Source: Oleiagrimonas sp. C23AA (GTDB lineage Bacteria; Pseudomonadota; Gammaproteobacteria; Xanthomonadales; Rhodanobacteraceae). Taken from it: a stretch of DNA of 64,000 nucleotides. The DNA lies in assembly GCF_011759385.1 (NCBI RefSeq), contig NZ_JAARLY010000001.1, positions 496,001 to 560,000 of the forward strand. The letters run 5' to 3'. The position numbers were made by a program, and so were the translations under genes. The notes below the pieces were generated by a model, which had not been told where the DNA came from, ran no database searches, and was given only the letters and a program-made list of their open reading frames with translations. Every line of letters begins with the position of its first letter. The first letter of the stretch is position 1. Below, piece by piece: positions 44,026-54,191 of this stretch.

Positions 44026-45159
44026 ATGCAAACGCACGAGCCGGACGGGCGGTATGTCCGCATCGCGGTATTGGTGATGCTGTCGTTGGCCCTTGTATCG
44101 GGGCTATGTGCCACGGTGATCAGCTGGCTGGCTCCAGTGCACCGGTTGATGGATCAGATCATTCCGCCAACCATGAGCATTGCTCTGGTCAGCTTGATCG
44201 TGCTGCTGTTACGTCATCCCGAGCGCGTGCTGGGCATTGCCCGTATTGGCTTGCTGGCAAGCGGTCTGGCATTGATCGCGCCGGCGTGGTTCTACAGTTT
44301 GCAGGCCGCCTTCACGCCGGGTCTGGAGTTGATCCATACGTTGCCCCCGATTCCCTCGTTATTCGTGGTGCTCCTGGTGATGGTGATGACATTCATCCCC
44401 GGCAGGCGGGCCTTTGTTCTGGCGATCTTGAGCTGGGCACTGATCGCCTTGCCCATTCTGGTGTATCTGGGCTTTCATCCACAGGAGCTGATGTCGCCGC
44501 GTGGACGCGATCTGGTCATGGCTTATGGGCCGGTCAGTATCATGGTCGTGGCCCTGCTGCCCGTGCAGCACGGGTTGGCTGGCACCATCCGGCAAATGGC
44601 CGCGGAGCAGGCGCGAATGCAAAGCTTGTTGCAGCGTGACCTTCTCACCGGTGTACATAGCCGTCATTTTGGTGAGTTGCGGCTGCAAGAGGTGCTGGCA
44701 TCGACCTTGCCGGGCGGTGTGATCATGTTCGACCTGGATCAATTCAAGGCCGTCAACGATACCCATGGTCATCCGGTGGGGGACCGGGTGTTGCAGGCGG
44801 TTGCCTCGCGCTGTCAGGCGCTGCTGCGCGAAGGTCAGTGCATCTCTCGCTGGGGCGGCGAGGAGTTCCTGGTCGTCGTGCCGGGCATCGATCTCACTGG
44901 TCTGCGAAGGCTGGCCGAGCAGCTGCGAGGCCATATTGCCGCGCTCAGGGTACCCTCAGTGGAGCAGGTGACGGCCTCGTTCGGAGCCGCGTTGGTGCGC
45001 ACGGATGATTCCCAGGACAGCCTGTTGCGGCGAGCTGACAATGCGCTCTATCAGGCCAAGCATGGCGGTGGCAATAGTGTGGCGCTGGAGTCCTCATCTG
45101 CGATGGGGCCTGCTCATCGGGTGGCAACTGCGGTGTCGACGACCGAGCCGGCTTCGTGA
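44026..45159 (+). CDS. Membrane diguanylate cyclase (GGDEF)
   Basis: The 377-residue protein has six or so membrane helices (residues about 13-185) and a GGDEF domain: RDLLTGVHSRHF, FDLDQFKAVNDTHGH and the signature RWGGEEF. The active-site motif is intact, so it should make cyclic di-GMP. The inhibitory RxxD site that usually precedes the signature is absent (REGQCIS), so feedback by product is unlikely. There is no EAL domain. It converges on the third CocE/NonD gene with a shared terminator. Confidence 0.9.
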   Translation: MQTHEPDGRYVRIAVLVMLSLALVSGLCATVISWLAPVHRLMDQIIPPTMSIALVSLIVLLLRHPERVLGIARIGLLASGLALIAPAWFYSLQAAFTPGLELIHTLPPIPSLFVVLLVMVMTFIPGRRAFVLAILSWALIALPILVYLGFHPQELMSPRGRDLVMAYGPVSIMVVALLPVQHGLAGTIRQMAAEQARMQSLLQRDLLTGVHSRHFGELRLQEVLASTLPGGVIMFDLDQFKAVNDTHGHPVGDRVLQAVASRCQALLREGQCISRWGGEEFLVVVPGIDLTGLRRLAEQLRGHIAALRVPSVEQVTASFGAALVRTDDSQDSLLRRADNALYQAKHGGGNSVALESSSAMGPAHRVATAVSTTEPAS

Positions 45160-45209
45160 GCGGCGCCGGTCTGGTCGCTTATTTACGTGATGTGGACTGA
45201 CGCACCATT

Positions 45210-45247
45210 AAAAAAAGCCCGGTCCTTCGAGGACCAGGCTTTTTTTT
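45210..45247. terminator. Bidirectional terminator
   Basis: AGCC-c-GGTCC pairs with GGACC-a-GGCT around a tight TTCGA loop, flanked by A7 on the left and T8 on the right. It serves the convergent diguanylate cyclase and CocE/NonD genes. Confidence 0.9.
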
Positions 45248-45265
45248 GCACACGCGGGGTGAATG

Positions 45266-47224
45266 TCAGTCCGAGGCCTTGAGTGACGATACCTCGGTCC
45301 GCGACACCACTGGCAGCAGCACGGCGCTGTGGGCGCTTGGATTGTGCTCGATGGTGATGGTGGCCTTGCGGTAATCGGCCGGCTTGGCGAACAGGATATT
45401 CTTGACGTAAGTCTGCGGGTTGCGGTCATACAGCGGGAACAACGTCGACTGGATCTGCACCATGATGCGGTGACCCGGCTTGAACTCGTAGTTCACCGTC
45501 GGCAGGCGGAATTTGTACTCCTGGGTGGTATTGGCCGGAATCGGCGACGGGTGCGCAAAGCTCTTGCGATAGCGGCCGCGGAAGATATCCATTGACACCG
45601 GCAATTCGTAACCCCCCATGGTGGGGTTGGTCGGCACACTGCCCGGATAGACGTCGATCAGCTTGACCACGAAGTCGCCATCAGTACCGGTGGTCCGGGC
45701 GAAGATATCGGCAACCGGCGCACCGGTGACACGCACGGTCTTGGTCAGCACCGGCGTGGTGTAGGAGAGCACATCCGGGCGCGTTTCGACGAAGCGCTGG
45801 TCGTGGACCAGCCAGGTGCGCCAACGGTCCTCGTTCTTGGCCGGAATCGGGCGCGGCAGGTACGGCACCGGCTTGGCCGGGTCCGAGACGTAGCTGTCAC
45901 TGCCACCGCTGGGCTGTTCAAAGCCCAAGCCGAAATGCGACTGCAGATAGATCGGCGTCAGCTTCTGGTTGCCAGCCACTTTCCAGGTCGCGAAGCGATC
46001 CCAGTGTTTTTCAGTGGGGTTGTAGATCATCGCTGCCGGCAGCGGCTTGGCCATCGGCGTGCCGCGCAGGTAGTGGTTGAACCAGGGGATGATCACGTTC
46101 TGGCGGAACTCGGCGGTGGTATTGCCCGGCCATTTCAGCGGGCCAATGTGCCAGCCGTCGCGATTGATCTGGCTGTGCCACCACGGACCCATCACCAGAT
46201 GGTTGTTGGCGCCGTGACCGGCTTCTTTAAGGGCTTCCCAGGCGTGTACGGCACCGTAGATGTCTTCCTGGTCCCACAGGCCTTGCAACCACATGGTCGG
46301 CACGTTGGACGGATGCTTGGCGACCAGCTTGTCCAGCGCCTGCAGCTGCCAGAACGCATCGTAGGCCGGGTGCGCGGAGAAGCGATTCCACCACGGCAGC
46401 TGCTTGAAGCCGTTGGCGTCGGCGTAGGCACCGGCGGAGCCAGCTTGCAGGAAGTTGGTGTAGTCGTCGTAGTTTTCGCGCGGAATGCCGTCGCCCGAAC
46501 CCTTGGCAGTCATCTGGCCGGTGAAATAGTCCAGGTTGACCTGACGCAGCGCGCCGTAGTGATACCAGTCATCGCCCATCCAGCCGTCGATCATGGGGCT
46601 TTCCGGCGCGGCGACTTTCAGTGCCGGATGCGGGTGCAGCAGCGCCATCGCCACGGTCCAGCCGTCGTAGGACGATCCGATCATGCCGACCTTGCCATTG
46701 GACTGCTTGATGTTCTTGGCCAGCCAGTCGATGGTGTCCCAGGCGTCGGTGGTGTCGTCGGTCTTGGTTGGGTTAAGCGGACCCATTGGCGGGCGCGTCA
46801 TGATGTATTTGCCCTGCGAGCCGTATTTGCCGCGCACGTCCTGCCACACCAGGATGTAGCTGCCATCGGCCCAGTCCTTGTCGCCGGACCACACGGCGTC
46901 GGCCATGTGCGGGCTGTCATTGGGCGCGAAACCACTGGCGTTGTACGGCGTGCGCTCCAGCAGCATGGGCAGGTTGTGCGCGCCCTTGGGAATCATGATC
47001 ACCGTATGCAGCTTGACGCCGTCGCGCATCGGGATCATCACGTCGCGCTTGATGTAGTTGAAGTTGCCTTGCGGCTGATTCCAGTGCGCCGGAATGTCCG
47101 ACTGCGTCTGGATCATGTCCGGCGTTACCTGCGGCGTGTGCTGGCCCGGCGATGCCGCGAACGCGGCGGTCGAGAGAACATAGGCCAGCGAAGCGAGCGC
47201 CAGGCCTCGAGCGGCAGTCTTCAT
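45266..47224 (-). CDS. Secreted CocE/NonD-family hydrolase (alpha-amino acid ester hydrolase-like)
   Basis: The 652-residue protein has a signal peptide (GLALASLAYVLSTAAFAA), then the hydrolase domain with LLERTPYNASGF, QDVRGKYGSQG and nucleophile elbow GSSYDGW (Ser about residue 190). LWDQEDIYGAV carries a likely Asp and GPWWHSQINRDG the His region. The jelly-roll end includes MDIFRGRYRKSF and PGHRIMVQIQSTLFP. It is close in design to the protein at 37036 and to Xanthomonas alpha-amino acid ester hydrolases. AAGGGG precedes the ATG. Periplasmic or secreted action is expected. Confidence 0.9.
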   Translation of the reverse strand: MKTAARGLALASLAYVLSTAAFAASPGQHTPQVTPDMIQTQSDIPAHWNQPQGNFNYIKRDVMIPMRDGVKLHTVIMIPKGAHNLPMLLERTPYNASGFAPNDSPHMADAVWSGDKDWADGSYILVWQDVRGKYGSQGKYIMTRPPMGPLNPTKTDDTTDAWDTIDWLAKNIKQSNGKVGMIGSSYDGWTVAMALLHPHPALKVAAPESPMIDGWMGDDWYHYGALRQVNLDYFTGQMTAKGSGDGIPRENYDDYTNFLQAGSAGAYADANGFKQLPWWNRFSAHPAYDAFWQLQALDKLVAKHPSNVPTMWLQGLWDQEDIYGAVHAWEALKEAGHGANNHLVMGPWWHSQINRDGWHIGPLKWPGNTTAEFRQNVIIPWFNHYLRGTPMAKPLPAAMIYNPTEKHWDRFATWKVAGNQKLTPIYLQSHFGLGFEQPSGGSDSYVSDPAKPVPYLPRPIPAKNEDRWRTWLVHDQRFVETRPDVLSYTTPVLTKTVRVTGAPVADIFARTTGTDGDFVVKLIDVYPGSVPTNPTMGGYELPVSMDIFRGRYRKSFAHPSPIPANTTQEYKFRLPTVNYEFKPGHRIMVQIQSTLFPLYDRNPQTYVKNILFAKPADYRKATITIEHNPSAHSAVLLPVVSRTEVSSLKASD

Positions 47225-47340
47225 GTGCAAACCCCTTGGGACGATCGTGGCCGCAACCGCTGCGGCACGTACCAGCTCACTATGCGAAGCGGGCCAGGGT
47301 GTTTGCAACTGCAAGAAGGCATGCCGCTATGACGCGTCCA

Positions 47341-48036
47341 TCACCACGGCACGGTGTCGCCCCTGAAGTCCAGGTATTCCAGACCCGGGCGGCCCATTTT
47401 TTCGAGAAGCACATTGACCAGCTTCGGTACGTTTTCATCCATGCTGTAGGGCGCGTCCGCGCCACCCAGTTCGGTACGTACCCAGCCCGGCGCCATTAAT
47501 ACCATGGCGCGCTGGCCGGAGGCGTGGCGGGCCGCATAGCTGCGCATGAACATGTTGAGCGCGGCCTTGCTGCCCCGGTAAAGCTCGCGCTGCCCGCGCG
47601 TGTTGTCGGTGATGCTGCCCTGGCCAGAGGACATGATGCCGATCATGCCGTCGCTGGTGACCTTGTCCTGAAGCTGCTCGATCACGCGCAGTGGACTGAG
47701 CGCGTTTGTCAGCATCACCTCAATGAATTCCTCGGTGGAGACTTCGCCGATGGTCTGGTTCGGATCGCGGTTGGTAATGCCGGCATTGACGAACAGGATG
47801 TCGAAGTGGCGATGGTCCAGGCGCTGCTTGAGCGCCTGCAACTGAGCGGCGTCACGTATGTCCAGTTGCTCGATGTCAAGGGCGTCGGTGTGCTGGGCAG
47901 CCAGTGCGTGTAGTGGCGTACCGGCATCGGCACGTACGGTGCCGGTGACGTGCCAGCCCTTGTGCAGGAACTGCGCGGCCATGGCGTGGCCCAGTCCGCG
48001 CGAAGCACCGATGATGAGTATGCGTGGTTGCGACAT
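47341..48036 (-). CDS. Short-chain dehydrogenase/reductase
   Basis: From MSQPRILIIGASRGLGHAM the protein has 231 residues. GASRGLG is the cofactor motif and YRGSK the catalytic pair, with Ser in IMSSGQGS. It belongs to the C-factor/carbonyl reductase-like SDR branch. An upstream Met would add a hydrophobic 30-residue leader (FVASLASGACLIASATM), but this places the cofactor motif unusually far in. It is divergent from a LysR gene with a LysR-box between them. Confidence 0.87.
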   Translation of the reverse strand: MSQPRILIIGASRGLGHAMAAQFLHKGWHVTGTVRADAGTPLHALAAQHTDALDIEQLDIRDAAQLQALKQRLDHRHFDILFVNAGITNRDPNQTIGEVSTEEFIEVMLTNALSPLRVIEQLQDKVTSDGMIGIMSSGQGSITDNTRGQRELYRGSKAALNMFMRSYAARHASGQRAMVLMAPGWVRTELGGADAPYSMDENVPKLVNVLLEKMGRPGLEYLDFRGDTVPW

Positions 48037-48105
48037 GCGTTGTGCCTGGTGGGAAGGTGCCGTCATGGTGGCACTGGCAATAAGGCATGCGCCAGACGCA
48101 AGACT

Positions 48106-48122
48106 TGCAACAAATAGTTGCA
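48106..48122. promoter_or_regulatory. LysR-type operator
   Basis: TGCAAC-AAATA-GTTGCA is a perfect 6-5-6 inverted repeat containing the T-N11-A core of LysR boxes. It lies 43 bp upstream of the LysR start and between divergent genes. Control of both genes from this site is inferred. Confidence 0.7.
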
Positions 48123-48165
48123 TCAAACGCTTCTATGGGCGCTTTAGCCGCTATGCTTGGTGTCC

Positions 48166-49095
48166 ATGGCAGACATCGATCTCAACCTGCTGCTGGCGTT
48201 GGACGCACTGCTGGCCGAGCGCAGCGTGACAGCAGCGGCGCATCGCCTGGACTTAAGTGTGTCGGCGATGAGCCGTACCCTGAAGCGACTGCGCAAGGTG
48301 ACTGGGGACCCGCTGCTGGTGCGGGCCGGGCGCGGTCTGGTGCCGACACCGCATGCACTGGCCTTGCGTGAACGTGTGCAGGGTCTGACGCAGGAAGTGC
48401 GGACGGTGCTCAGCCCGCCGCGCGAGCGCTTGCAGCTGGCCACGCTGGCGCAAACTTTCACACTGCGCGCCAACGAATCATTTGTGCAGTTGCTGGCCGC
48501 GCCACTGGTGGCCGCTGTGGCCAAGGTCGCGCCGCGTGTGCAGCTGCGCTTCGTGGCCAAACCGGACAAGGCGCCCGCACCATTGCGGGAAGGGCGCATT
48601 GATCTGGAAATCGGCGTGGTCGATGACGCGGCGCCGGAGCTGCGCACGCAAGCGTTGTTCCACGATCGCTGGGTGGGTCTGGTGCGTCGCGGCCACCCCT
48701 TGCTGGCAGTTCCCACCATCACCGCCAACGACCTGACGCGCTATCGCCACGCGGTTGCCGCGCCGGGTGGGCGGGTGAGCCGTGTGGCGGATGAGGCGCT
48801 CGACGCGCTGGGGCTTGTGCGCGAGGTCGGTGTGGTAGTGCCAGGGTTTCCTGATGCCATGCGTATGGCCGCGGCATCGGAGCTGGTCGCGGTGGTGCCA
48901 CATTCCTGCCTGGGCCATGCGATGATCGGCGAGGACGCCAGCGCGCACGGGGTGGAACACTTCGAGTTGCCGCTGGCGCTACCTGGCTTCACCATCAGCG
49001 CGATATGGCATCCACGACTGGACGCCGATCCCGCACAGCGTTGGTTGCGTGGGCTGGTCAGCGAGCTGTGCCGCCGTGCTTATCCTGCACACTGA
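48166..49095 (+). CDS. LysR-family transcriptional regulator
   Basis: The 309-residue protein starts MADIDLNLLLALDALLAERS and has the LysR helix-turn-helix (VTAAAHRLDLSVSAMSRTLK) followed by the two-lobed effector domain. The N-terminus resembles NodD/LeuO-like regulators (DLNLLLALDALL). It is divergent from the SDR gene at 47341 and probably controls it. The inducer is unknown. Confidence 0.9.
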   Translation: MADIDLNLLLALDALLAERSVTAAAHRLDLSVSAMSRTLKRLRKVTGDPLLVRAGRGLVPTPHALALRERVQGLTQEVRTVLSPPRERLQLATLAQTFTLRANESFVQLLAAPLVAAVAKVAPRVQLRFVAKPDKAPAPLREGRIDLEIGVVDDAAPELRTQALFHDRWVGLVRRGHPLLAVPTITANDLTRYRHAVAAPGGRVSRVADEALDALGLVREVGVVVPGFPDAMRMAAASELVAVVPHSCLGHAMIGEDASAHGVEHFELPLALPGFTISAIWHPRLDADPAQRWLRGLVSELCRRAYPAH

Positions 49096-49264
49096 CGCGA
49101 CCAGGGCATCCGGCTAAGTTCGCGTAGATACGTGCGTGGCGTCTGCAGGACATTGCTGTGAAGAGGCTCGACCAGGTTGCCGGCTGTCAGATGCTCGCGG
49201 GCGATGAGGTGATGGCCGTCGGCCAGCACTGCGCGCCAGGTGTGGTGTCGATCTGGGGCTTCTC

Positions 49265-50095
49265 TCAATGCCATCCGAAACGCGCCGCAGCGACTACCAG
49301 CGCGGCTGCAGCTGCAGCACCTATGAATCTGGTGGTGTTGATGGGTGTCTCATCGTTGGATTGGCGTGAGAAATCCAGGCCCACGTGCAGGAATATGCCA
49401 GTGGCCAGGCCGCTGAGCAGGCCGTCGCCGTGATTGCTGGAATGGCCCGCCCAGATGGCGACGGGAATGGCTACCAGTCCCACCGCGCAGGAGGGCGCCA
49501 GGAGGGGCAGGCGTGAATGTCCGATGCGCTTGCGCATGCGCGCAATGGCGAAGCCGGCGGGTAGTTTATGCGCGATGATCACTAAGCCAAGGGATACGCT
49601 CAGCGTTGGCACGGCGGTATAGGCCAGGCCCATTGCCGCGCCGGCCGCTGCCGCGTGCACGGTGATCGATATCAGTGCACTGTCGCCGCCAGCGCGATGG
49701 GGGCGGTGGGGAGTCAGCAAACGGTCCAGCGCCATGCCCAGAAGCAGGCCGATACACACGCCGAGGCCTCCGCCGCGTGGGTCGCCGTGCAGCGCCGAGG
49801 GCAACAGGAACAGGCACGCGCTGGCGATCATGGTGCCGGCGGCCAGCCCGTCGGTGATGGCCAGGCCGCGTCGTCCGGCGGGCAGCGTCAGTTCCGCCAG
49901 CAGCCAGCCCAGCAGCATGGCCGCCAGAGCCATGGCGGAAATCACCACCAGCTTGCCGTGATGCACGCCAAGGCCCAAGGCCATCAACGCCACCCATACC
50001 AGCGACAGAAGCGCCCACCACGATCGCCGATGTGCGTCGGCTTGCGGCGACGAGATCGGTGAGCGGGCGTTGGAATCGGAAACCGAGTGGTTCAT
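49265..50095 (-). CDS. ZIP-family metal transporter-like membrane protein
   Basis: The 276-residue protein has about eight membrane helices. The ZIP signature residues appear as HAAAAGAAMGLAYTAV and HKLPAGFAIA, corresponding to HNxxxG and HxxPEG; the Glu of the second motif is Ala here. This loss could change metal selectivity or mark a non-transporting relative. A His/Asp-poor linker joins the helix groups. Met at 50095 gives a normal ZIP N-terminus. The substrate is unknown. Confidence 0.75.
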   Translation of the reverse strand: MNHSVSDSNARSPISSPQADAHRRSWWALLSLVWVALMALGLGVHHGKLVVISAMALAAMLLGWLLAELTLPAGRRGLAITDGLAAGTMIASACLFLLPSALHGDPRGGGLGVCIGLLLGMALDRLLTPHRPHRAGGDSALISITVHAAAAGAAMGLAYTAVPTLSVSLGLVIIAHKLPAGFAIARMRKRIGHSRLPLLAPSCAVGLVAIPVAIWAGHSSNHGDGLLSGLATGIFLHVGLDFSRQSNDETPINTTRFIGAAAAAALVVAAARFGWH

Positions 50096-50272
50096 GGGGC
50101 TGCAAGGAGATGGCTGGGCCTGCTGTGGCCGGCGGCGCCCAATGAATACGGGCGAGGAGTGTCCTGGCGGGTATCGGGAGGCGTGAGTGTTGTCTGCGAT
50201 AAGCGGCTGTCTTTGATTGTTATAATATAACATTAAATGCAGGATGGCGAGTTCTGTTCTCCCGCGGTGATA

Positions 50273-50306
50273 CAAAAAAACCCCGGACTCGTCACCGAGT
50301 CCGGGG
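50273..50306 (-). terminator. Terminator after TonB-dependent receptor gene
   Basis: CCCCGGACTCG pairs perfectly with CGAGTCCGGGG around a 4-base loop, followed on the minus strand by TTTTTTT. It ends the receptor transcript about 70 bp after its stop codon. Confidence 0.92.
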
Positions 50307-50372
50307 CCGCACTTCGCAGCGGGGTTTACCCGGGGCCGAGCAAACTCCCGCTACGCGAGGGGAACGTGCGAT

Positions 50373-53300
50373 TTACTTGCCGGGGCCGAACTTGTAGGTC
50401 ACGCCCAGGTAGTACTGACGACCCGAATAACCCAGCGAGTTGAGGCGCAGCTTGGTGTCATCACCAAGATACGAACGGGTCGTGGAGCGGGTCAGGTTCA
50501 TGATCGAAGCGGTCACCATGAAGTGCTTGTTGAACTCATAGTCACCGTTCAGATCCACCTGGTGGTACGGCGCCTGATACTCGGTCAGACCGGCCACCAG
50601 ACCATTGACCACACGGCCGGTCCAGTTGGACGAAGCACGCAGCAGCAGCTTGTCATTCTGGTAGTACACCGACAAGTTGCCGGCAAACTTGGCGCTGCCG
50701 ATCAGGGCCGATTCGCCGACCTTGGTGTCGCCAATGGATACCGCCGTCTCGTTGGTCTTGTTGAGCGTGTAGTTGGCGATCACGCCAATACCGTTGGAGA
50801 AGTCGTGCTGGGTGAAGATCTCCACGCCCTTGGACGTGCCCTTGCGGCCGTTCGCATTGGTGCTGTACTGCATGAACTGTTCAGGCGTGCCGTCGACGTT
50901 GACGGTGCGGTTGGTCACCGTGACCGGCACCACGAAGTTCTTCACCGTCTTGTCGAACAGGTTCATGCCGATCACCGAGTTCGGCGCGTAGTACCAGGCG
51001 GCACCGAAGTCGAACTGGGTGGCCGTGAACGGCTTCAGGTTCTTGTTGGCACCGCTGCCGTACCAGCCGGGCAGGGGCGAACCGAACTGCTTGCGGTCGT
51101 TGTAGTAGTCCTGCGAGTAGTAGGTCAGGTTGCCGAGCTGGGCCAGATCGCCGTAGTTGGCGCGGGCAATGGCCTTAGAGCCGGTCAGACGCAGCACCAC
51201 GTTGTGCGGCAGGCTGTAGACGATGTTGAAGCTCGGCAGCACATTGGTGTAGCGCGAACGTTCCGAGTCGATGGCGTAGGTTTCGGTGTACTGCTGGCTG
51301 CGCGGAAGGTACTGGAAGTCACCCGGTGCACAGGCGCCGCCACCGGCGTTCACGCCCGAGTTCGGGCAGATCAGGATGTTGCCGTTGGCGTCGTGGTAGT
51401 AGACCGCGTGGTTCTTCGTGATCTTGTCGGCCGTATAGACGTCCTGCATGGTGCTGACAAAGCGCACGCCGACGTTGCCACGCCAATTGCCGGTGTTGTA
51501 GTTGGCCTGGATATAGGCTGCCGAGATCGCCTCCTTGATGAACGACTGGTCGTCCGGGTGCATCAGGCGCTGGGTGTCGTAGGTGTTGTTCAGATAGTTG
51601 TAGTAGGCCGGGAAGTTCAGGCCCGGGAAGATGCTGTCACTGAACACGCGGGTGTTGGAGGTCAGCGAATGCGGCAGCAGGAAGCTGGACTGCAGCGTAC
51701 CGGCGCCTGGATCGCAGGACTGGAACTGCTCGGTCGTGCCGGGGCAATACCAGCGGATTTCGCCACCCTGCTGATGGGCGTGCGTGTCGCGGTACTTGGC
51801 GCCGAACTGGATCGAATCGAGCCAGCTGACGTTGGGCGTCCAGGTGAAGTCCAACTGGGCGAAGTTCTGCGAGGTGTCGGTGTTGACGAAACCCGAACCG
51901 GTGGAGCCCAAGTCCATCTGGCCGATACCGTTGAGCATGTTCTGCAGCACATCCGGCGATGCAGTCATGGTCGGCTTGCCGTTCAGCGTCCACTGGCTGA
52001 TCTGGCTGCCGTCCTCCCAGTGACCGTTGACGAACACGCGCGGCTTGGCAGCGGCGCCAAATTCCACCGACGGGCCGCCCTTGGCCCAGGTACGGCCGAT
52101 GTTGAACGAGCCGCTCAGGTAATCACCACTCCATTCACCGGTGATGTTGGCGACCTGCGAGGTGGCTTTCTCGACTGAGTAGTTGCCGGTCAGCCACGGC
52201 GTCTGCGTGGAGCATACGTCCACCGCCTGGCGCGCTTCGCCGGTGCTCGGATTGACCGTCGCGTTGCAGCCGGTGCCCGCGGCCGGCAGCTGATAGTTGG
52301 CGCCGGTGACAATGGTGCCGGACGAATCAAACGTCAGGCCATTGGGCGCCAGCAGGCGGCCTTGCTCACTGGAGTAGGGGCTGTTGGACAGGTTCCACTC
52401 CGGCATCTCGAACACGTTGGTGATCTGGGTGCGCTTTTCCTGGAAATGGAAATAGTTGGCCGTCAGCAGGAAGTTGTCGGTGGGCTTGAACTGCATGGTG
52501 GCCTGCACACCGGTGTTCTTCAGATCCAGCTGGGTCTGGCTGGTGCTGAACTGCTGCGGCATGAAGTAACCGGAGTAGGTGTTGCCGGCCTGGTCGACCA
52601 CGCCACCACCTGGCCACAGGTCGATGTTCGACTCCTCAGATCGGGTTGAACTGGTTGCCGTGGACATTGGTCGGCGGCTGCGCGTCGTAGTCGTTGGCCC
52701 ACCAGTGCCAGCTGGAGGCGTTGGCCGAATATTCGGTCTGATGGCGCTTGCGGTAGGTGCCACCGAGCAGGAAGCCGAAGGTGTCGTCCTTGTTGTGCCA
52801 GGAGTACAGCGCCGAACCGCTGGGTTCGGTCTTGTGGTTGGCGTCCTCACCGGAAGCTTCCACTGAGACGAAGCCCTTGTTGGACGGCATTTCCAGCGGA
52901 CGGCGCGTGTGCAGCTCGACCACGCCGCCGATGCCGCCTTCATCCAGGCTGGACTGCTGGCTCTTGTACATTTTCACACTGGAAAACATGTTCGAGGGCA
53001 GCAGCAGGTAGTTGAACGAGCGACTCAGGCCCGCCGAGGTGTCGGCGGAGGCCACGTAATTGCCGTTCAACTCGGTCAGCGTCAGCTGCGGCGCCAGACC
53101 GCGGATGCTGACCGTTTTGCCTTCACCCTCGCTGCGGCTGATGATTACGCCAGGCACGCGCTGCAACGCGTCGGCGATATTCTTGGCTGGGAACTGGCTG
53201 ATGTTCTGCGCGTTGATGACCTCGACCACGGCGTTGGAGTTGCGCTTTTGCTCCAGGTTCTCGTGGATCGATTGACGAAAGCCGGTGACCACCACCGTCT

Positions 53301-53514
53301 GCAGGTCAGAGGCCTGCTGCTTGGCGATCTTGGCCTTGGCGGCCTTGTTGCTGGTCGACTGCTGCACGGCCGTGGTGGCCGGCGAAGCGGCTGCGTCCGG
53401 TTGCGCCGCCATGGCGATGCCGGTGCTGGCCAGGTAGCCGCCCACCGATAGCGTGGCCACGGCGATGGCGGTATACAGCGGTTTGCGTGCGAATGCCTTG
53501 GATTGGTTGTTCAC
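50373..53514 (-). pseudogene. TonB-dependent receptor gene split by a frameshift
   Basis: The N-terminal frame (GTG 53514, ribosome site GGGAGGG) encodes a signal peptide, a TonB box (LQTVVVTGF) and the plug domain: LEQKRNSNAVVEVINAQNIS, KNIADALQRVPGVII, IRGLAP. It ends at TGA after NQFNPI (stop at 52636). The barrel continues one base out of register from about 52640 (EESNIDLWPGG) to YLGVTYKFGPGK at 50373. Together they make a ~1046-residue receptor of the type linked to uptake of oligosaccharides in Xanthomonadales. One extra base (or two missing) explains the break, either a mutation or a sequencing error. GH64 and GH16 genes nearby suggest a beta-glucan ligand. Confidence 0.85.
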
Positions 53515-54191
53515 TTTGTGGTCCCTCCCCACATGTAAGGTCACGGTGACGAATGTCAGTGCGTCCTGATCCGGTTGGTGCGATGTGCCTTCATGGAACG
53601 GCTGATGTTATGTCTCGCAGGGCAGGCGCGATGGCTTGCCGGGCCCGGAACGTGTCGATCGAAAAAATGTGAATCGCTGGGTCGTATCTCTAGGTCAACT
53701 GAAAGGGCGTGAGCCTGCAGGTCTCGCCGTACGCGCATGTCCTCCTCTGGTTTTGATTAGAACGATCCAAAATTTGGACGTAATGAATCGCCGATGCAGC
53801 GGCGCCTGCATGACATGGTCATGCCTTCCATTCGTTTGCCCGCAAGTGAACGGTAACGTTACCTAGGGCACGCGATACCACTTTCGAAAGTCGCAGAGCT
53901 TGGTCAACCCCTTGAATCTCCGCGAGACGGGCAGTGCACCGGAAAACGGTGCGAGTAAAGCTGTCACAACAGTCTTATTCCCGAACCGTCTCCGCACAGG
54001 CCATGCATTCATGTGTGGAATGTCGTCCATGCGTGTGCGTGGAGGTAACGCTACCCAACTCTTTCTCCAGTTTCAACCTTTGTCTAATGTTTTTTTAAAA
54101 CGAGCTATCCGCCCTGTACGCTGGATCGGATCGGCCGCGCGGCGTAAATTCAAGGCTACGTCGAGATTTTGGGCCACAAGGAGATGCGATT
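53515..54191. promoter_or_regulatory. Control region with two LacI-type palindromes
   Basis: GGTAACGTTACC (53852-53863) is a perfect palindrome and GGTAACGCTACC (54044-54055) differs by one base; they are 192 bp apart. The NNANCGNTNN core is typical of LacI-family operators for carbohydrate genes. No coding sequence was recognised in this 677-bp stretch, so the receptor mRNA may have a long leader. No LacI regulator is encoded in the window. Confidence 0.6.

Noticed and set aside
45803-47332. 509-residue plus-strand frame opposite the third CocE/NonD gene
   Set aside because: Same antisense effect; no motif or ribosome site.
50523-52178. 551-residue plus-strand frame opposite the TonB receptor
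   Set aside because: Low-complexity Val/Gly/His antisense frame; the receptor barrel is clear on the minus strand.
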